From positions 1 to 5,731 of the forward strand of contig CANQOZ010000077.1 of assembly GCA_947625585.1 (NCBI GenBank): DNA of 5,731 bases, written 5' to 3'. The position numbers and the translations under genes are program-made. This DNA is from an uncultured Eubacteriaceae bacterium. Lineage in GTDB: Bacteria > Bacillota > Clostridia > Eubacteriales > Eubacteriaceae. The notes under the pieces are model-generated. The model did no database searches and was not told the DNA's origin. It worked only from the letters and a program-made list of their open reading frames with translations. Below, one piece after another: positions 1 to 5,654 of the stretch (within the stretch, counting starts at the first letter, position 1; every line of letters starts with the position of its first letter).

Positions 1-491
1 GGGCTTATAAATCTTATCCACTACATATAAAGAAGTACAGTAACTTTAAGTGGAGCTGTCTTCCAATGCCGGCAGGCCCGTCAGGTGAGAATGTCTCTTC
101 CCTTACCTGTCTTCAGTTAGGAATTAACAGTAAGTCGGCTAATAAAGGGGAAGCCTGGGAATTTATGAAGGTACTTACGACAGACCGTGAGATCCAAAAC
201 CAGGTCATGGTTAATTCAGAAGGAATCTCCCCGATTAAGGAAGTGTCAGAAAATTCGGACTCCTTGAATAACTTAAATGAAGAGAATAGTTTCTCTAGAG
301 AACAACTATCCAAAGCTGTTGAAAGTGCTGCTACCCAGCCTCACTTTAAAAATTATGCTCTTGCTAAAAACCAGGTAGATAAGGCAATTAATACCATCTT
401 AGATGGAAGCTCAGCTATCGATACAGAACTGGTCATTCAGAACAGGGAAATAAACAATACCCTAAAGAACGATCTTTTAAACAATCAGTAA
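1..491 (+). CDS. Sugar ABC transporter solute-binding protein, C-terminal part (5' end outside window)
   Basis: The frame is open from the left edge (first full codon at position 3) to the TAA at 489-491, giving about 162 visible residues. The first ATG in frame, at 66, lies inside conserved sequence and has no ribosome-binding site, so it is an internal methionine and the gene begins outside the window. The visible part resembles the C-terminal lobe of family 1 extracellular solute-binding proteins (MalE-like): a 'LPMPAGPSGE' stretch, then a 'GINSKSANKGEAWEFMKVLT' helix, then 'NSEGISPIKE', and a closing helical region with 'KNQVDKAINTILDG'. Such proteins are surface lipoproteins that hand a sugar to an ABC permease. 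The lipobox and ligand pocket are not visible, so the substrate is unknown. A terminator 48 bases after the stop separates the gene from the PTS operon, so the two are probably transcribed separately. It could also be the remnant of a broken gene; the visible part has no frameshift. Confidence 0.82.
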   Translation, partial: AYKSYPLHIKKYSNFKWSCLPMPAGPSGENVSSLTCLQLGINSKSANKGEAWEFMKVLTTDREIQNQVMVNSEGISPIKEVSENSDSLNNLNEENSFSREQLSKAVESAATQPHFKNYALAKNQVDKAINTILDGSSAIDTELVIQNREINNTLKNDLLNNQ

Positions 492-496
492 CAAAC

Positions 497-512
497 TTGT
501 AAACGTTAAAAT
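497..512. promoter_or_regulatory. cre-like site (one mismatch)
   Basis: The stretch TTGTAAACGTTAAAAT matches the catabolite-response element consensus WTGNNARCGNWWWCAW at 15 of 16 positions; the mismatch is A where the consensus has C near the right end. It starts 6 bases after the solute-binding protein stop codon and lies upstream of the terminator. It could be a second, distal CcpA site for the PTS operon, or a chance match in AT-rich DNA. The better site at 586-601 makes CcpA control of this region plausible. Confidence 0.35.
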
Positions 513-538
513 AAAGTGACAAACGTCATTAAATAATC

Positions 539-574
539 GTGACACTTGTGAATTGTTCAAGTGTCACTTTTTTT
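539..574 (+). terminator. Rho-independent terminator between the ABC gene and the PTS operon
   Basis: A perfect 10-bp stem is formed by GTGACACTTG (539-548) and CAAGTGTCAC (558-567), with a 9-base loop and a run of seven T on the + strand at 568-574. It most likely ends the upstream ABC-transporter transcript. It lies only 41 bases before the EIIA start codon. If the PTS promoter lies before 539, the same hairpin would instead be a leader attenuator; I saw no convincing promoter there. Confidence 0.9.
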
Positions 575-579
575 ATAAA
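574..579 (+). promoter_or_regulatory. Candidate -10 box of the PTS operon promoter (weak)
   Basis: TATAAA matches the sigma-A -10 hexamer TATAAT at 5 of 6 bases. A start about 6-7 bases downstream would fall at the left edge of the cre site at 586-601, the usual geometry for CcpA repression, and would leave a leader of about 30 bases before the GTG start. The -35 is poor: TTGTTC at 553-558 with 15-bp spacing matches only 3 of 6. I found no GG/GC pair with sigma-54 (-24/-12) spacing, although some mannose-family PTS operons use sigma-54. The promoter is inferred mainly from position. Confidence 0.3.
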
Positions 580-585
580 CTTTTT

Positions 586-601
586 TTGAGAACGATAACA
601 A
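586..601. promoter_or_regulatory. cre site (CcpA operator), full consensus match
   Basis: TTGAGAACGATAACAA fits the Bacillota cre consensus WTGNNARCGNWWWCAW at all 16 positions. It lies between the upstream terminator and the ribosome-binding site at 605-610. Here bound CcpA would block initiation, or stall polymerase just after it, so the operon is expected to be repressed when preferred sugars are plentiful. Binding itself is inferred from the consensus and the position. Confidence 0.75.
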
Positions 602-604
602 GTC

Positions 605-610
605 AGGAGG
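605..610 (+). promoter_or_regulatory. Ribosome-binding site that sets the EIIA GTG start
   Basis: AGGAGG lies 5 bases before GTG at 616. It decides the start: the in-frame ATG at 553 sits in the loop of the terminator hairpin, has no such site, and would add 21 residues not found in the family. Confidence 0.88.
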
Positions 611-615
611 TGTTC

Positions 616-1044
616 GTGAAATACGTATTTTTGGTAAGTCACGGTGAATTTGCGCAAGGTCTGGCTCATGCAGCTGGCATGCTTGCTGGTAAAGATCGTG
701 ACGACATCCTTTATGCCGGTTTAAAAGAAGATACCGGAGCTGACGGTTTTACCGAAGAGCTAAAGGAGAAGTTAAAAGTTGTCAAACCAGAAGATGAGAT
801 CTTATTGTTTGGCGACATCATCGGAGGTTCACCACTTACCACGGCAGCAAACGTAATTAGTGAAGTTGGTTTATTACCGAACACATCTATTGTTGGTGGA
901 GTCAATCTTCCTTTTATAATTACGTCTATTTTAATGAAAGATGTTATGGACACGGATGAATTAATAGCTCAGCAGATCGAAGAAGCTCGGCCGCAGCTAA
1001 AAGAGTTCGTGTTAGAAACTGAAACATCAGATGATGATATTTAG
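616..1044 (+). CDS. PTS mannose-family EIIA component
   Basis: This is a cytoplasmic protein of 142 residues that takes a phosphoryl group from HPr and passes it to EIIB. The GTG start follows a strong ribosome-binding site and gives the usual N-terminus, a short beta strand running into 'VSHGEFAQGL'. His9 there corresponds to phosphorylated His10 of E. coli ManX. Asp67 in 'GDIIGGSP' matches the conserved active-site Asp67 of the ManX EIIA domain, and 'GGVNLPF' is the family's next conserved loop. EIIA is a separate protein here, whereas E. coli ManX fuses EIIA and EIIB. It is the first gene of the operon. The C-terminus is acidic, ending 'SDDDI'. Its stop codon is part of the AGGAGG of the next gene, so translation of the two is probably coupled. 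The family is clear; the sugar is not readable from this subunit. Confidence 0.95.
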   Translation: MKYVFLVSHGEFAQGLAHAAGMLAGKDRDDILYAGLKEDTGADGFTEELKEKLKVVKPEDEILLFGDIIGGSPLTTAANVISEVGLLPNTSIVGGVNLPFIITSILMKDVMDTDELIAQQIEEARPQLKEFVLETETSDDDI

Positions 1045-1052
1045 GAGGGAAC

Positions 1053-1547
1053 ATGTCTGTTTCTTTTATTCGTGTTGATGACCGTATGATTCACGGTCAA
1101 ACCTGTACAAGATGGGCACTAGAATACCCATGTGATGGATTGATTGCTATTAATGACGTAGCAGCTAAGAATCCAGTATTAAAAGCAGCATATAAGAGTG
1201 CTAGCGGTAAGAAGACATTTGTCTGGGGAGTCGATGAATTCTTAAAGAAAGCTCCAAAAGTTTTAGCAAGTAAGGACAATTACTTCATTATTACAAAAAA
1301 CCCAATCGACATGAAAAAGATTTTAGTCGATGGTGGATTTGAACCTGGAATGGACAAAGTTATTATTGGTCCATGTAATGACAGACCGGGAACAACCAAA
1401 CTTGGTAATAACCAGTCAATCACCCAGGAAGAAGCAGAAGCTTTAGAAGAAATCAAGAAAAAAGGGTATGACATTGAGTTTGCTCTTCTAAAAGAAGAAT
1501 CCATAGGCAGCTGGGACAAATTCAGAGGTCAGTTCGGATTTATTTAA
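1053..1547 (+). CDS. PTS mannose/fructose/sorbose-family EIIB component
   Basis: This is a 164-residue cytoplasmic protein, the usual length for a free-standing EIIB of this family. It receives phosphate from EIIA on a histidine and transfers it to the sugar as it passes through EIIC/EIID. The signature 'RVDDRMIHGQ' at residues 7-16 places the phospho-accepting histidine at His14. Later 'VIIGPCNDRPGTTKLGNN' followed by 'SITQEEAEALEEI' corresponds to the conserved glycine/asparagine loop and helix near the end of the fold. The ATG follows AGGAGG (1043-1048) by 4 bases, and that site overlaps the EIIA stop. EIIC follows after a 12-base gap. No key residue is missing. The family is certain; whether the substrate is mannose or another hexose is not. 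Confidence 0.95.
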   Translation: MSVSFIRVDDRMIHGQTCTRWALEYPCDGLIAINDVAAKNPVLKAAYKSASGKKTFVWGVDEFLKKAPKVLASKDNYFIITKNPIDMKKILVDGGFEPGMDKVIIGPCNDRPGTTKLGNNQSITQEEAEALEEIKKKGYDIEFALLKEESIGSWDKFRGQFGFI

Positions 1548-1559
1548 GGAGCATTTGTC

Positions 1560-2408
1560 ATGACAATAAGTTGGTTTCAAGCCATTTTATTAGGATTATT
1601 TGCTTCATTAAGCAGTATGCCCGGAATGGGCGGATCATCAATCGGGAACTATACACTTGGTAGACCATTAGTCGGTGGACTCGTTTGTGGAATTATATTA
1701 GGTGATATTGCATCCGGAATCCTAGTAGGAACAGCGATGCAGATAGTATACATTGCTCTTGTTACACCAGGTGGTACGGTTTCGGCTGATGTCAGGGCTG
1801 TCAGTTATATTGGTATCCCACTCGCTATGGTAGCTCTGAGTAGTTATGGATTAAGTGCTGATACAACAGAAGGTGCAGCACTAGCAACCTCTTTCGGTAC
1901 GATGGTTGGTACGCTTGGTACAGTTTTATTCTATGGTACAGCAACCTTAAACCTTGCTTGGCAGCATGTTGGTTGGAGAGCTGTTGAAGAAAGAAAATTC
2001 CATAGGTTATACATGGTTGACATGGGTCTACCTTGGATCTCTCACTTACTATTCTCATTTATACCAACAGTTATTATGTGTAAACTCGGTGCCAACGTTG
2101 TTGATGCTATCAAGAATTACTTACCAATGGACGGTATTGCAATGAAGACCCTGTTTACCGTTGGATCGATTCTACCTTGTGTCGGGATCGCTATCCTGTT
2201 AAAACAGATCGTTCGCAGTTACACCGACTTTGTTCCGTTCCTGTTCGGTTTTGTATTCGCAGCTGCACTCGGTGTTAACTTAGTTTGTGCAACAATCATT
2301 GCTGCAATGTTTGCAATGCTCTTCTATCAGATCAAGATGAACCAGCTAACAACAAACGCACAACCGGCAGCAGACGATTTTTATGATGATGACGAGGAGG
2401 ACATTTAG
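1560..2408 (+). CDS. PTS mannose/fructose/sorbose-family EIIC membrane component
   Basis: This integral membrane protein of 282 residues forms the sugar-translocating unit with EIID. Hydrophobic segments lie roughly at residues 5-24, 36-54, 58-70, 82-98, 104-125, 157-176, 195-213 and 222-256. The family pattern 'GRPLVGG' (34-40) running to 'ILGD' (46-49) is present and fits the conserved EIIC N-terminal region. The ATG is preceded by AAGGAG at 1546-1551, 8 bases away. The last 26 residues form a hydrophilic tail that becomes strongly acidic, ending 'DDDEEDI'. The Glu-Glu-Asp codons of this tail contain the GAGGAGG ribosome-binding site for EIID, and the stop codon directly abuts the EIID start. 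Gene order A-B-C-D is standard for the family. Confidence 0.94.
   Translation: MTISWFQAILLGLFASLSSMPGMGGSSIGNYTLGRPLVGGLVCGIILGDIASGILVGTAMQIVYIALVTPGGTVSADVRAVSYIGIPLAMVALSSYGLSADTTEGAALATSFGTMVGTLGTVLFYGTATLNLAWQHVGWRAVEERKFHRLYMVDMGLPWISHLLFSFIPTVIMCKLGANVVDAIKNYLPMDGIAMKTLFTVGSILPCVGIAILLKQIVRSYTDFVPFLFGFVFAAALGVNLVCATIIAAMFAMLFYQIKMNQLTTNAQPAADDFYDDDEEDI
2394..2400 (+). promoter_or_regulatory. Ribosome-binding site that sets the EIID TTG start, inside the EIIC coding end
   Basis: GAGGAGG lies 8 bases before TTG at 2409, which begins right after the EIIC stop codon. It is read in the EIIC frame as Glu279-Glu280 and the first base of Asp281. The first in-frame ATG (residue 30 of EIID) has no comparable site, so TTG is the supported start. 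Confidence 0.8.
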
Positions 2409-3302
2409 TTGAATCCTACCATTAATGATGATGTAGAAATCATCGAAGAAGCAGAAGAAGAGCCAAAAGCTAAGAAGCTTTCGAAAAAGGCTTTAATGAA
2501 ATCGTTCCATACTTGGTATTATGGACACCTTACTTGTTTTTCACAGGAACATATGCAGACATTTGGTTATTTGTGTGCAATGCTTCCATTAATTGAAGAA
2601 CTTTATCCAAACGACGAAGATAAACAAGCTGAAGCTATGGAAACTTACACAGCTTTCTTTAACACAGAACCACAGCTTGGAACTGTTATCGTTGGAATGA
2701 ATGCTGGTCTTGAAGAATCAAGAGCCAATGGAAATCAAGAAATGGACTCTGAAACCATTAATGGTTTAAGAGCTGGTTTGATGGGACCAATTGCAGGTAT
2801 CGGTGACTCCTTAGTTGTTGGTACAGTTATACCTATTCTATTAGGTATTGCACTTGGTATGTCTTCAGGTGGATCTCCACTAGGAGCTATATTCTATATT
2901 GTTGCCTGGAACTTATTCGCTTATTTCGGAATGCGCTTCCTTTATGTTAAGGGATATGAAATGGGTGGAAAAGCCGTTGACTTCCTAATCGGGGCACAAG
3001 GTGAGGCACTCAGAGATGCTATATCGGTTCTCGGAGGTATGGTCATAGGGGCAGTTTCGGCAACGTGGGTCAGCGTTACAACGTCATTGCAACTTCTAAA
3101 TGACGAAGGTGAAGCATTCTTAGTATTACAGGATAAACTTGATGAAGTGTTCCCTGGTATGTTAACCGCTATCTTTATTTTCGCTTGTTGGTGGTTAATG
3201 GCAAAGAAGGGAATGTCACCAATAAAAGTTATGCTTCTTTTAGTCGTCATTGCGTTCTTAGGCGTATTAGTTGGCTTCTTTGACCCAGGTCTGTCCTATT
3301 AA
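2409..3302 (+). CDS. PTS mannose-family EIID membrane component
   Basis: This 297-residue membrane protein is the partner of EIIC in the mannose-family translocator. Diagnostic motifs occur in order: 'EHMQTFGY' (47-54), 'FFNTEP' (83-88), 'LEESRANG' (101-108), and 'GLMGPIAGIGDS' (123-134). These match the 'ERMQ', 'FFNTQP', 'LEEQRANG' and 'GLMGPLAGVGDP' positions of E. coli ManZ. Hydrophobic helices follow at about 136-155, 160-178, 205-222, 250-265 and 272-292. The N-terminus is charged: acidic up to residue 18, then lysine-rich at 20-27, before the conserved helix. Translation starts at TTG, directly after the EIIC stop and behind a strong ribosome-binding site, so it is probably coupled to EIIC. 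The last base of its stop codon is the first base of the next gene's ATG (TAATG). Confidence 0.95.
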   Translation: MNPTINDDVEIIEEAEEEPKAKKLSKKALMKSFHTWYYGHLTCFSQEHMQTFGYLCAMLPLIEELYPNDEDKQAEAMETYTAFFNTEPQLGTVIVGMNAGLEESRANGNQEMDSETINGLRAGLMGPIAGIGDSLVVGTVIPILLGIALGMSSGGSPLGAIFYIVAWNLFAYFGMRFLYVKGYEMGGKAVDFLIGAQGEALRDAISVLGGMVIGAVSATWVSVTTSLQLLNDEGEAFLVLQDKLDEVFPGMLTAIFIFACWWLMAKKGMSPIKVMLLLVVIAFLGVLVGFFDPGLSY

Positions 3303-3622
3303 TGAAAAAAGGTAAACAGCTAAAGCTTAATGCTCAGTTGTTGGAGAACGAAATAAGGCAGCAGACAGAAGCGCTTCACCGGATATCCAAGTGGATTAAA
3401 TATGCCCTTGTTTTAACTTCTGTTGGTATTGTACTTGTTTACTTTGGATTTACCCAGGAAAGCTATAGTTTACCACTTAAAATAGCAGGATTTACTATAG
3501 CAACAATCGGATTAGTCGTAGCGATTGTATTTGGTTATGCCCACCGAAATGGTAAGAATAACGTAAGCAGAATGATTGATGTTCTTGAAAAACAGGTGAA
3601 AAAATCTTCTAAAAAGAAGTGA
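3302..3622 (+). CDS. Small two-helix membrane protein of unknown function, coupled to EIID
   Basis: I do not recognise this 106-residue protein. It has a basic, helix-prone N-terminal segment (about residues 5-30, with heptad-like leucines and isoleucines), a membrane helix at about 34-50, a short polar turn with a proline (51-58), a second membrane helix at about 59-79, and a lysine-rich C-terminal helix. Positive charge at both ends predicts that both termini face the cytoplasm, with a hairpin in the membrane. The ATG overlaps the EIID stop codon as TAATG, and no good ribosome-binding site precedes it, so it probably depends on ribosomes finishing EIID. The HPr-like gene starts 4 bases after its stop. 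The position suggests a transporter accessory protein. Small proteins beside mannose PTS genes elsewhere, such as ManO (DUF956) and YajC-like proteins, do not show this layout as far as I can judge by eye. Confidence 0.85.
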   Translation: MKKGKQLKLNAQLLENEIRQQTEALHRISKWIKYALVLTSVGIVLVYFGFTQESYSLPLKIAGFTIATIGLVVAIVFGYAHRNGKNNVSRMIDVLEKQVKKSSKKK

Positions 3623-3626
3623 TATC

Positions 3627-3884
3627 ATGGAAAAATTTACTTTTGTTTTTGAAAATAAGGCTGGTTTGAAAGCTAAGGAATCTGAAGAATTAATCAAGGA
3701 ACTAGAGAATTATTCAAGCCAGGTAACGTTTAAGAAAAATCACAATGCCAATGCCAGGTTAATCTTTAACTTATTGTCTTTGAATATAAGTCAAGGAGAC
3801 AGTGTTGAAGTATTAGTCGAAGGCGAAGACGAAGTTAAAGACAGTGAAGCATTAGAAAAGTTCATGTCTGCCAAATTTAAGTAA
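3627..3884 (+). CDS. HPr-like protein lacking both classical phosphorylation sites
   Basis: At 85 residues it has the length and core pattern of HPr, the small PTS phosphocarrier. N-terminal 'FTFVFENKAGL' is strand 1 leading to the active loop, 'KKNHNANAR' is the beta hairpin, 'LIFNLLSLNISQGDSVEV' covers the regulatory helix and next strand, and 'EGEDE' precedes the last helix. The active loop, normally 'GLHARPA', reads 'GLKAKES': catalytic His15 is Lys15 (AAA at 3669-3671), Arg17 is Lys and Pro18 is Glu. Aligned with E. coli HPr ('SAKSLF'), the regulatory Ser46 position is Leu45 in 'NARLIF'. It therefore should not carry phosphate from Enzyme I or be a target of HPr kinase at the usual site. 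Crh of Bacillus also lacks His15 but keeps Ser46. The frame is intact and the hydrophobic core is kept, arguing against simple decay. The ribosome-binding site is weak (AGAAG at about 3615-3619). Confidence 0.85.
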   Translation: MEKFTFVFENKAGLKAKESEELIKELENYSSQVTFKKNHNANARLIFNLLSLNISQGDSVEVLVEGEDEVKDSEALEKFMSAKFK

Positions 3885-3886
3885 AA

Positions 3887-4828
3887 ATGCCGGTCTATTA
3901 TTTAGAACCAATTTTCAAAGACTATCTTTGGGGTGGTAATAGGCTTAAGCGGGAGTTGCATAAGAAAACTGATTTAGATGTGGTGGCAGAATCCTGGGAA
4001 TTATCAGCGATAGAGGGATCGGCAAGCTTTATCGTAATAGATAATAAACGGATACCATTTACCGAATACCTTAAAACCTGCCCGGCAGAAGCACTCGGTA
4101 GTAATGTTAATAGAGACCACTTTCCAATCTTAGTTAAGTTTATCGATTCAAAAGATAACTTATCCATTCAAGTCCATCCGGATGATGAGTTTGCTAAAAG
4201 TATTGGATTTGATAATGGAAAGAATGAATGCTGGTATCTCCTATCAGCTGAAAAAGGTTCCTCGATTTACTACGGACTTAAGAGAGAGGTAAGTCGGGAA
4301 GAACTTGAACATTTAATCAATATTGGAAAAATCGAATCGGTTTTAAATAAGGTTGAGGTAAAAGCAGGTGATTTCTTCTATGTACCTGCAGGAACCATCC
4401 ACGCTATCGGTAGAGGATGCCTTTTGTTGGAAGTCCAACAGAGTTCAGATATCACTTATAGGATTTTCGACTATAACCGAAAGGATTCAAATAACCAACT
4501 TCGTGAATTACATAAGAAAGAAGCTATTGAAGTTAGTAGTTTGAATCCCGATGGTTTGTTTAGTACAAACGACTTAACGTCATTTGACTGTAAAGCTTTT
4601 AGGATAGAAAAATTTAGAGTGAACAATGTTAAAAATACGTTTTCTACCCCGGAAAGTTTCAGTGTTTATATTACCCTAGATGGCACTGGTTTAGTCAAAT
4701 GTGGAAGTAAAAAGTTAAATTTAGAGGAAGGCACCTCGATATTTGTAACGGCTGGCTCTGAAGAGATCGTATTTGAGGGAGAGTTGTCGTTAATGAAGAT
4801 TAATATTCCAAAAGGGAACTATGATTAA
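3887..4828 (+). CDS. manA: Mannose-6-phosphate isomerase, class I, zinc-dependent
   Basis: This cytoplasmic enzyme interconverts mannose 6-phosphate and fructose 6-phosphate. Its 313 residues fit the short Bacillus-type class I form. The cupin zinc ligands are all present: Gln95 and His97 in 'SIQVHPDDE', Glu114 in 'KNECWY', and His172 in 'VPAGTIHAIG'. Arg192 in 'SSDITYRIFDY' is the conserved catalytic arginine. The N-terminal 'PIFKDYLWGG' and 'ESWELSA' are also typical. The ATG lies 2 bases after the HPr-like stop and has no clear ribosome-binding site, suggesting reinitiation or coupling. It overlaps the next gene by 8 bases. Its presence right after a mannose-family PTS is the main reason to suggest mannose as the imported sugar. 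It could also work in reverse, making mannose 6-phosphate for glycan synthesis, but the operon context favours uptake. Confidence 0.96.
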   Translation: MPVYYLEPIFKDYLWGGNRLKRELHKKTDLDVVAESWELSAIEGSASFIVIDNKRIPFTEYLKTCPAEALGSNVNRDHFPILVKFIDSKDNLSIQVHPDDEFAKSIGFDNGKNECWYLLSAEKGSSIYYGLKREVSREELEHLINIGKIESVLNKVEVKAGDFFYVPAGTIHAIGRGCLLLEVQQSSDITYRIFDYNRKDSNNQLRELHKKEAIEVSSLNPDGLFSTNDLTSFDCKAFRIEKFRVNNVKNTFSTPESFSVYITLDGTGLVKCGSKKLNLEEGTSIFVTAGSEEIVFEGELSLMKINIPKGNYD

Positions 4829-5654
4829 ATTAATTGCAGTAGATTTAGATGGAACCGCTTTAAATTCCCAAAGGGAGATGACAGAAACTACACGGGCGGC
4901 TCTTGATAAAGTAGGCAGTCAAGGAATCAATGTAGTCCCGGCAACGGGAAGGATTATGGGACTGATTCCACAGGAAGTCTTAGACTTAAGTGGAGTTGAG
5001 TATTTAATTACGTGTAATGGTGCCCAGATTTTTGATTTGAAATCAGATAAAGCTATTTATGAAAATCCAATCCTACCCGAACAATTGGAAGTAATTGAAG
5101 AAATCCTAGAGCCTTATGACACCCTAATCCATTATTATCTAGGCAAAGAGACATATATAAAAGATAGTAATCAAAACCGACTGAGTGAATTTATGCCTGA
5201 CGAGCTAGTAAAATTATTCTACGAGAACTCCGAGTTTTTAAATGAAGAAGATCTAGAAAACCTATTAAAAGAACATGCACCACTCAAAATAGATTATAGA
5301 ATTAATAGTATTCCTCCGCAGGAAAGACAGGAAGTTTTCGATAGGATAAAGAGTATAGACGGGATCGAGATAATCTTACAAGAGGACGGAGCCTGTGAGA
5401 TTACTCATAATAACTCCATTAAAGGAAACGCCTTAAGGATCCTTTCAAATAATTTAAATATAATACCAACTGAAATTTTAGCGATAGGTGACAGCTTAAA
5501 CGACCTGAGTATGTTAACCTATGCTGGAAAATCCATTGCAATGAAGCAGTCAAATCCCGTATTAAAAGATAAAGTTGACATTATTACCGATACAAATGAC
5601 AACGAAGGAGTCTCAAAAGCATTAAATTCACTTTTTCAGTTCAATGCCTCTTAA
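4821..5654 (+). CDS. Cof-type HAD-superfamily phosphatase (subfamily IIB)
   Basis: This is a 277-residue cytoplasmic hydrolase with all four HAD motifs. Motif I is 'DLDGT' with nucleophile Asp8 and acid/base Asp10; motif II is Thr42 in 'PATGR'; motif III is Lys201 in 'NNSIKGNAL'; motif IV is 'GDSLNDLSML' with Asp224 and Asp228 as magnesium ligands. The cap domain lies between motifs II and III (roughly residues 83-190), the type IIB arrangement of Cof/YidA-like enzymes, which act on sugar phosphates and other small phosphates. The substrate cannot be read from sequence. The ATG lies within the last codons of manA (8-base overlap, different frame), so expression is tied to the operon. A role in relieving sugar-phosphate build-up fits the context but is inference. 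The stop codon falls in the loop of the operon terminator. Confidence 0.93.
   Translation: MIKLIAVDLDGTALNSQREMTETTRAALDKVGSQGINVVPATGRIMGLIPQEVLDLSGVEYLITCNGAQIFDLKSDKAIYENPILPEQLEVIEEILEPYDTLIHYYLGKETYIKDSNQNRLSEFMPDELVKLFYENSEFLNEEDLENLLKEHAPLKIDYRINSIPPQERQEVFDRIKSIDGIEIILQEDGACEITHNNSIKGNALRILSNNLNIIPTEILAIGDSLNDLSMLTYAGKSIAMKQSNPVLKDKVDIITDTNDNEGVSKALNSLFQFNAS

Noticed and set aside
66..491. ATG at 66 as the true start of a 141-residue protein
   Set aside because: The frame is open to the window edge and upstream residues continue the solute-binding protein pattern, so this is a gene cut by the window.
501..528. Short direct repeats AAACGTTA and AAACGTCA
   Set aside because: Only six identical bases shared by two copies 20 bases apart; part of the first is already covered by the cre-like site. 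Too short to call a repeat.
553..615. Upstream ATG start for EIIA giving 21 extra residues
   Set aside because: The ATG lies in the loop of the terminator hairpin and has no ribosome-binding site, and the extra residues do not fit the EIIA family. GTG at 616 follows AGGAGG and gives the canonical N-terminus.
1825..2145. Open frames on both strands inside the EIIC gene
   Set aside because: They lack ribosome-binding sites and family features and overlap a clear EIIC gene in its own frame.
2942..3250. 102-residue open frame on the minus strand inside EIID
   Set aside because: It is fully antisense to conserved EIID sequence, with no recognisable protein features or promoter.
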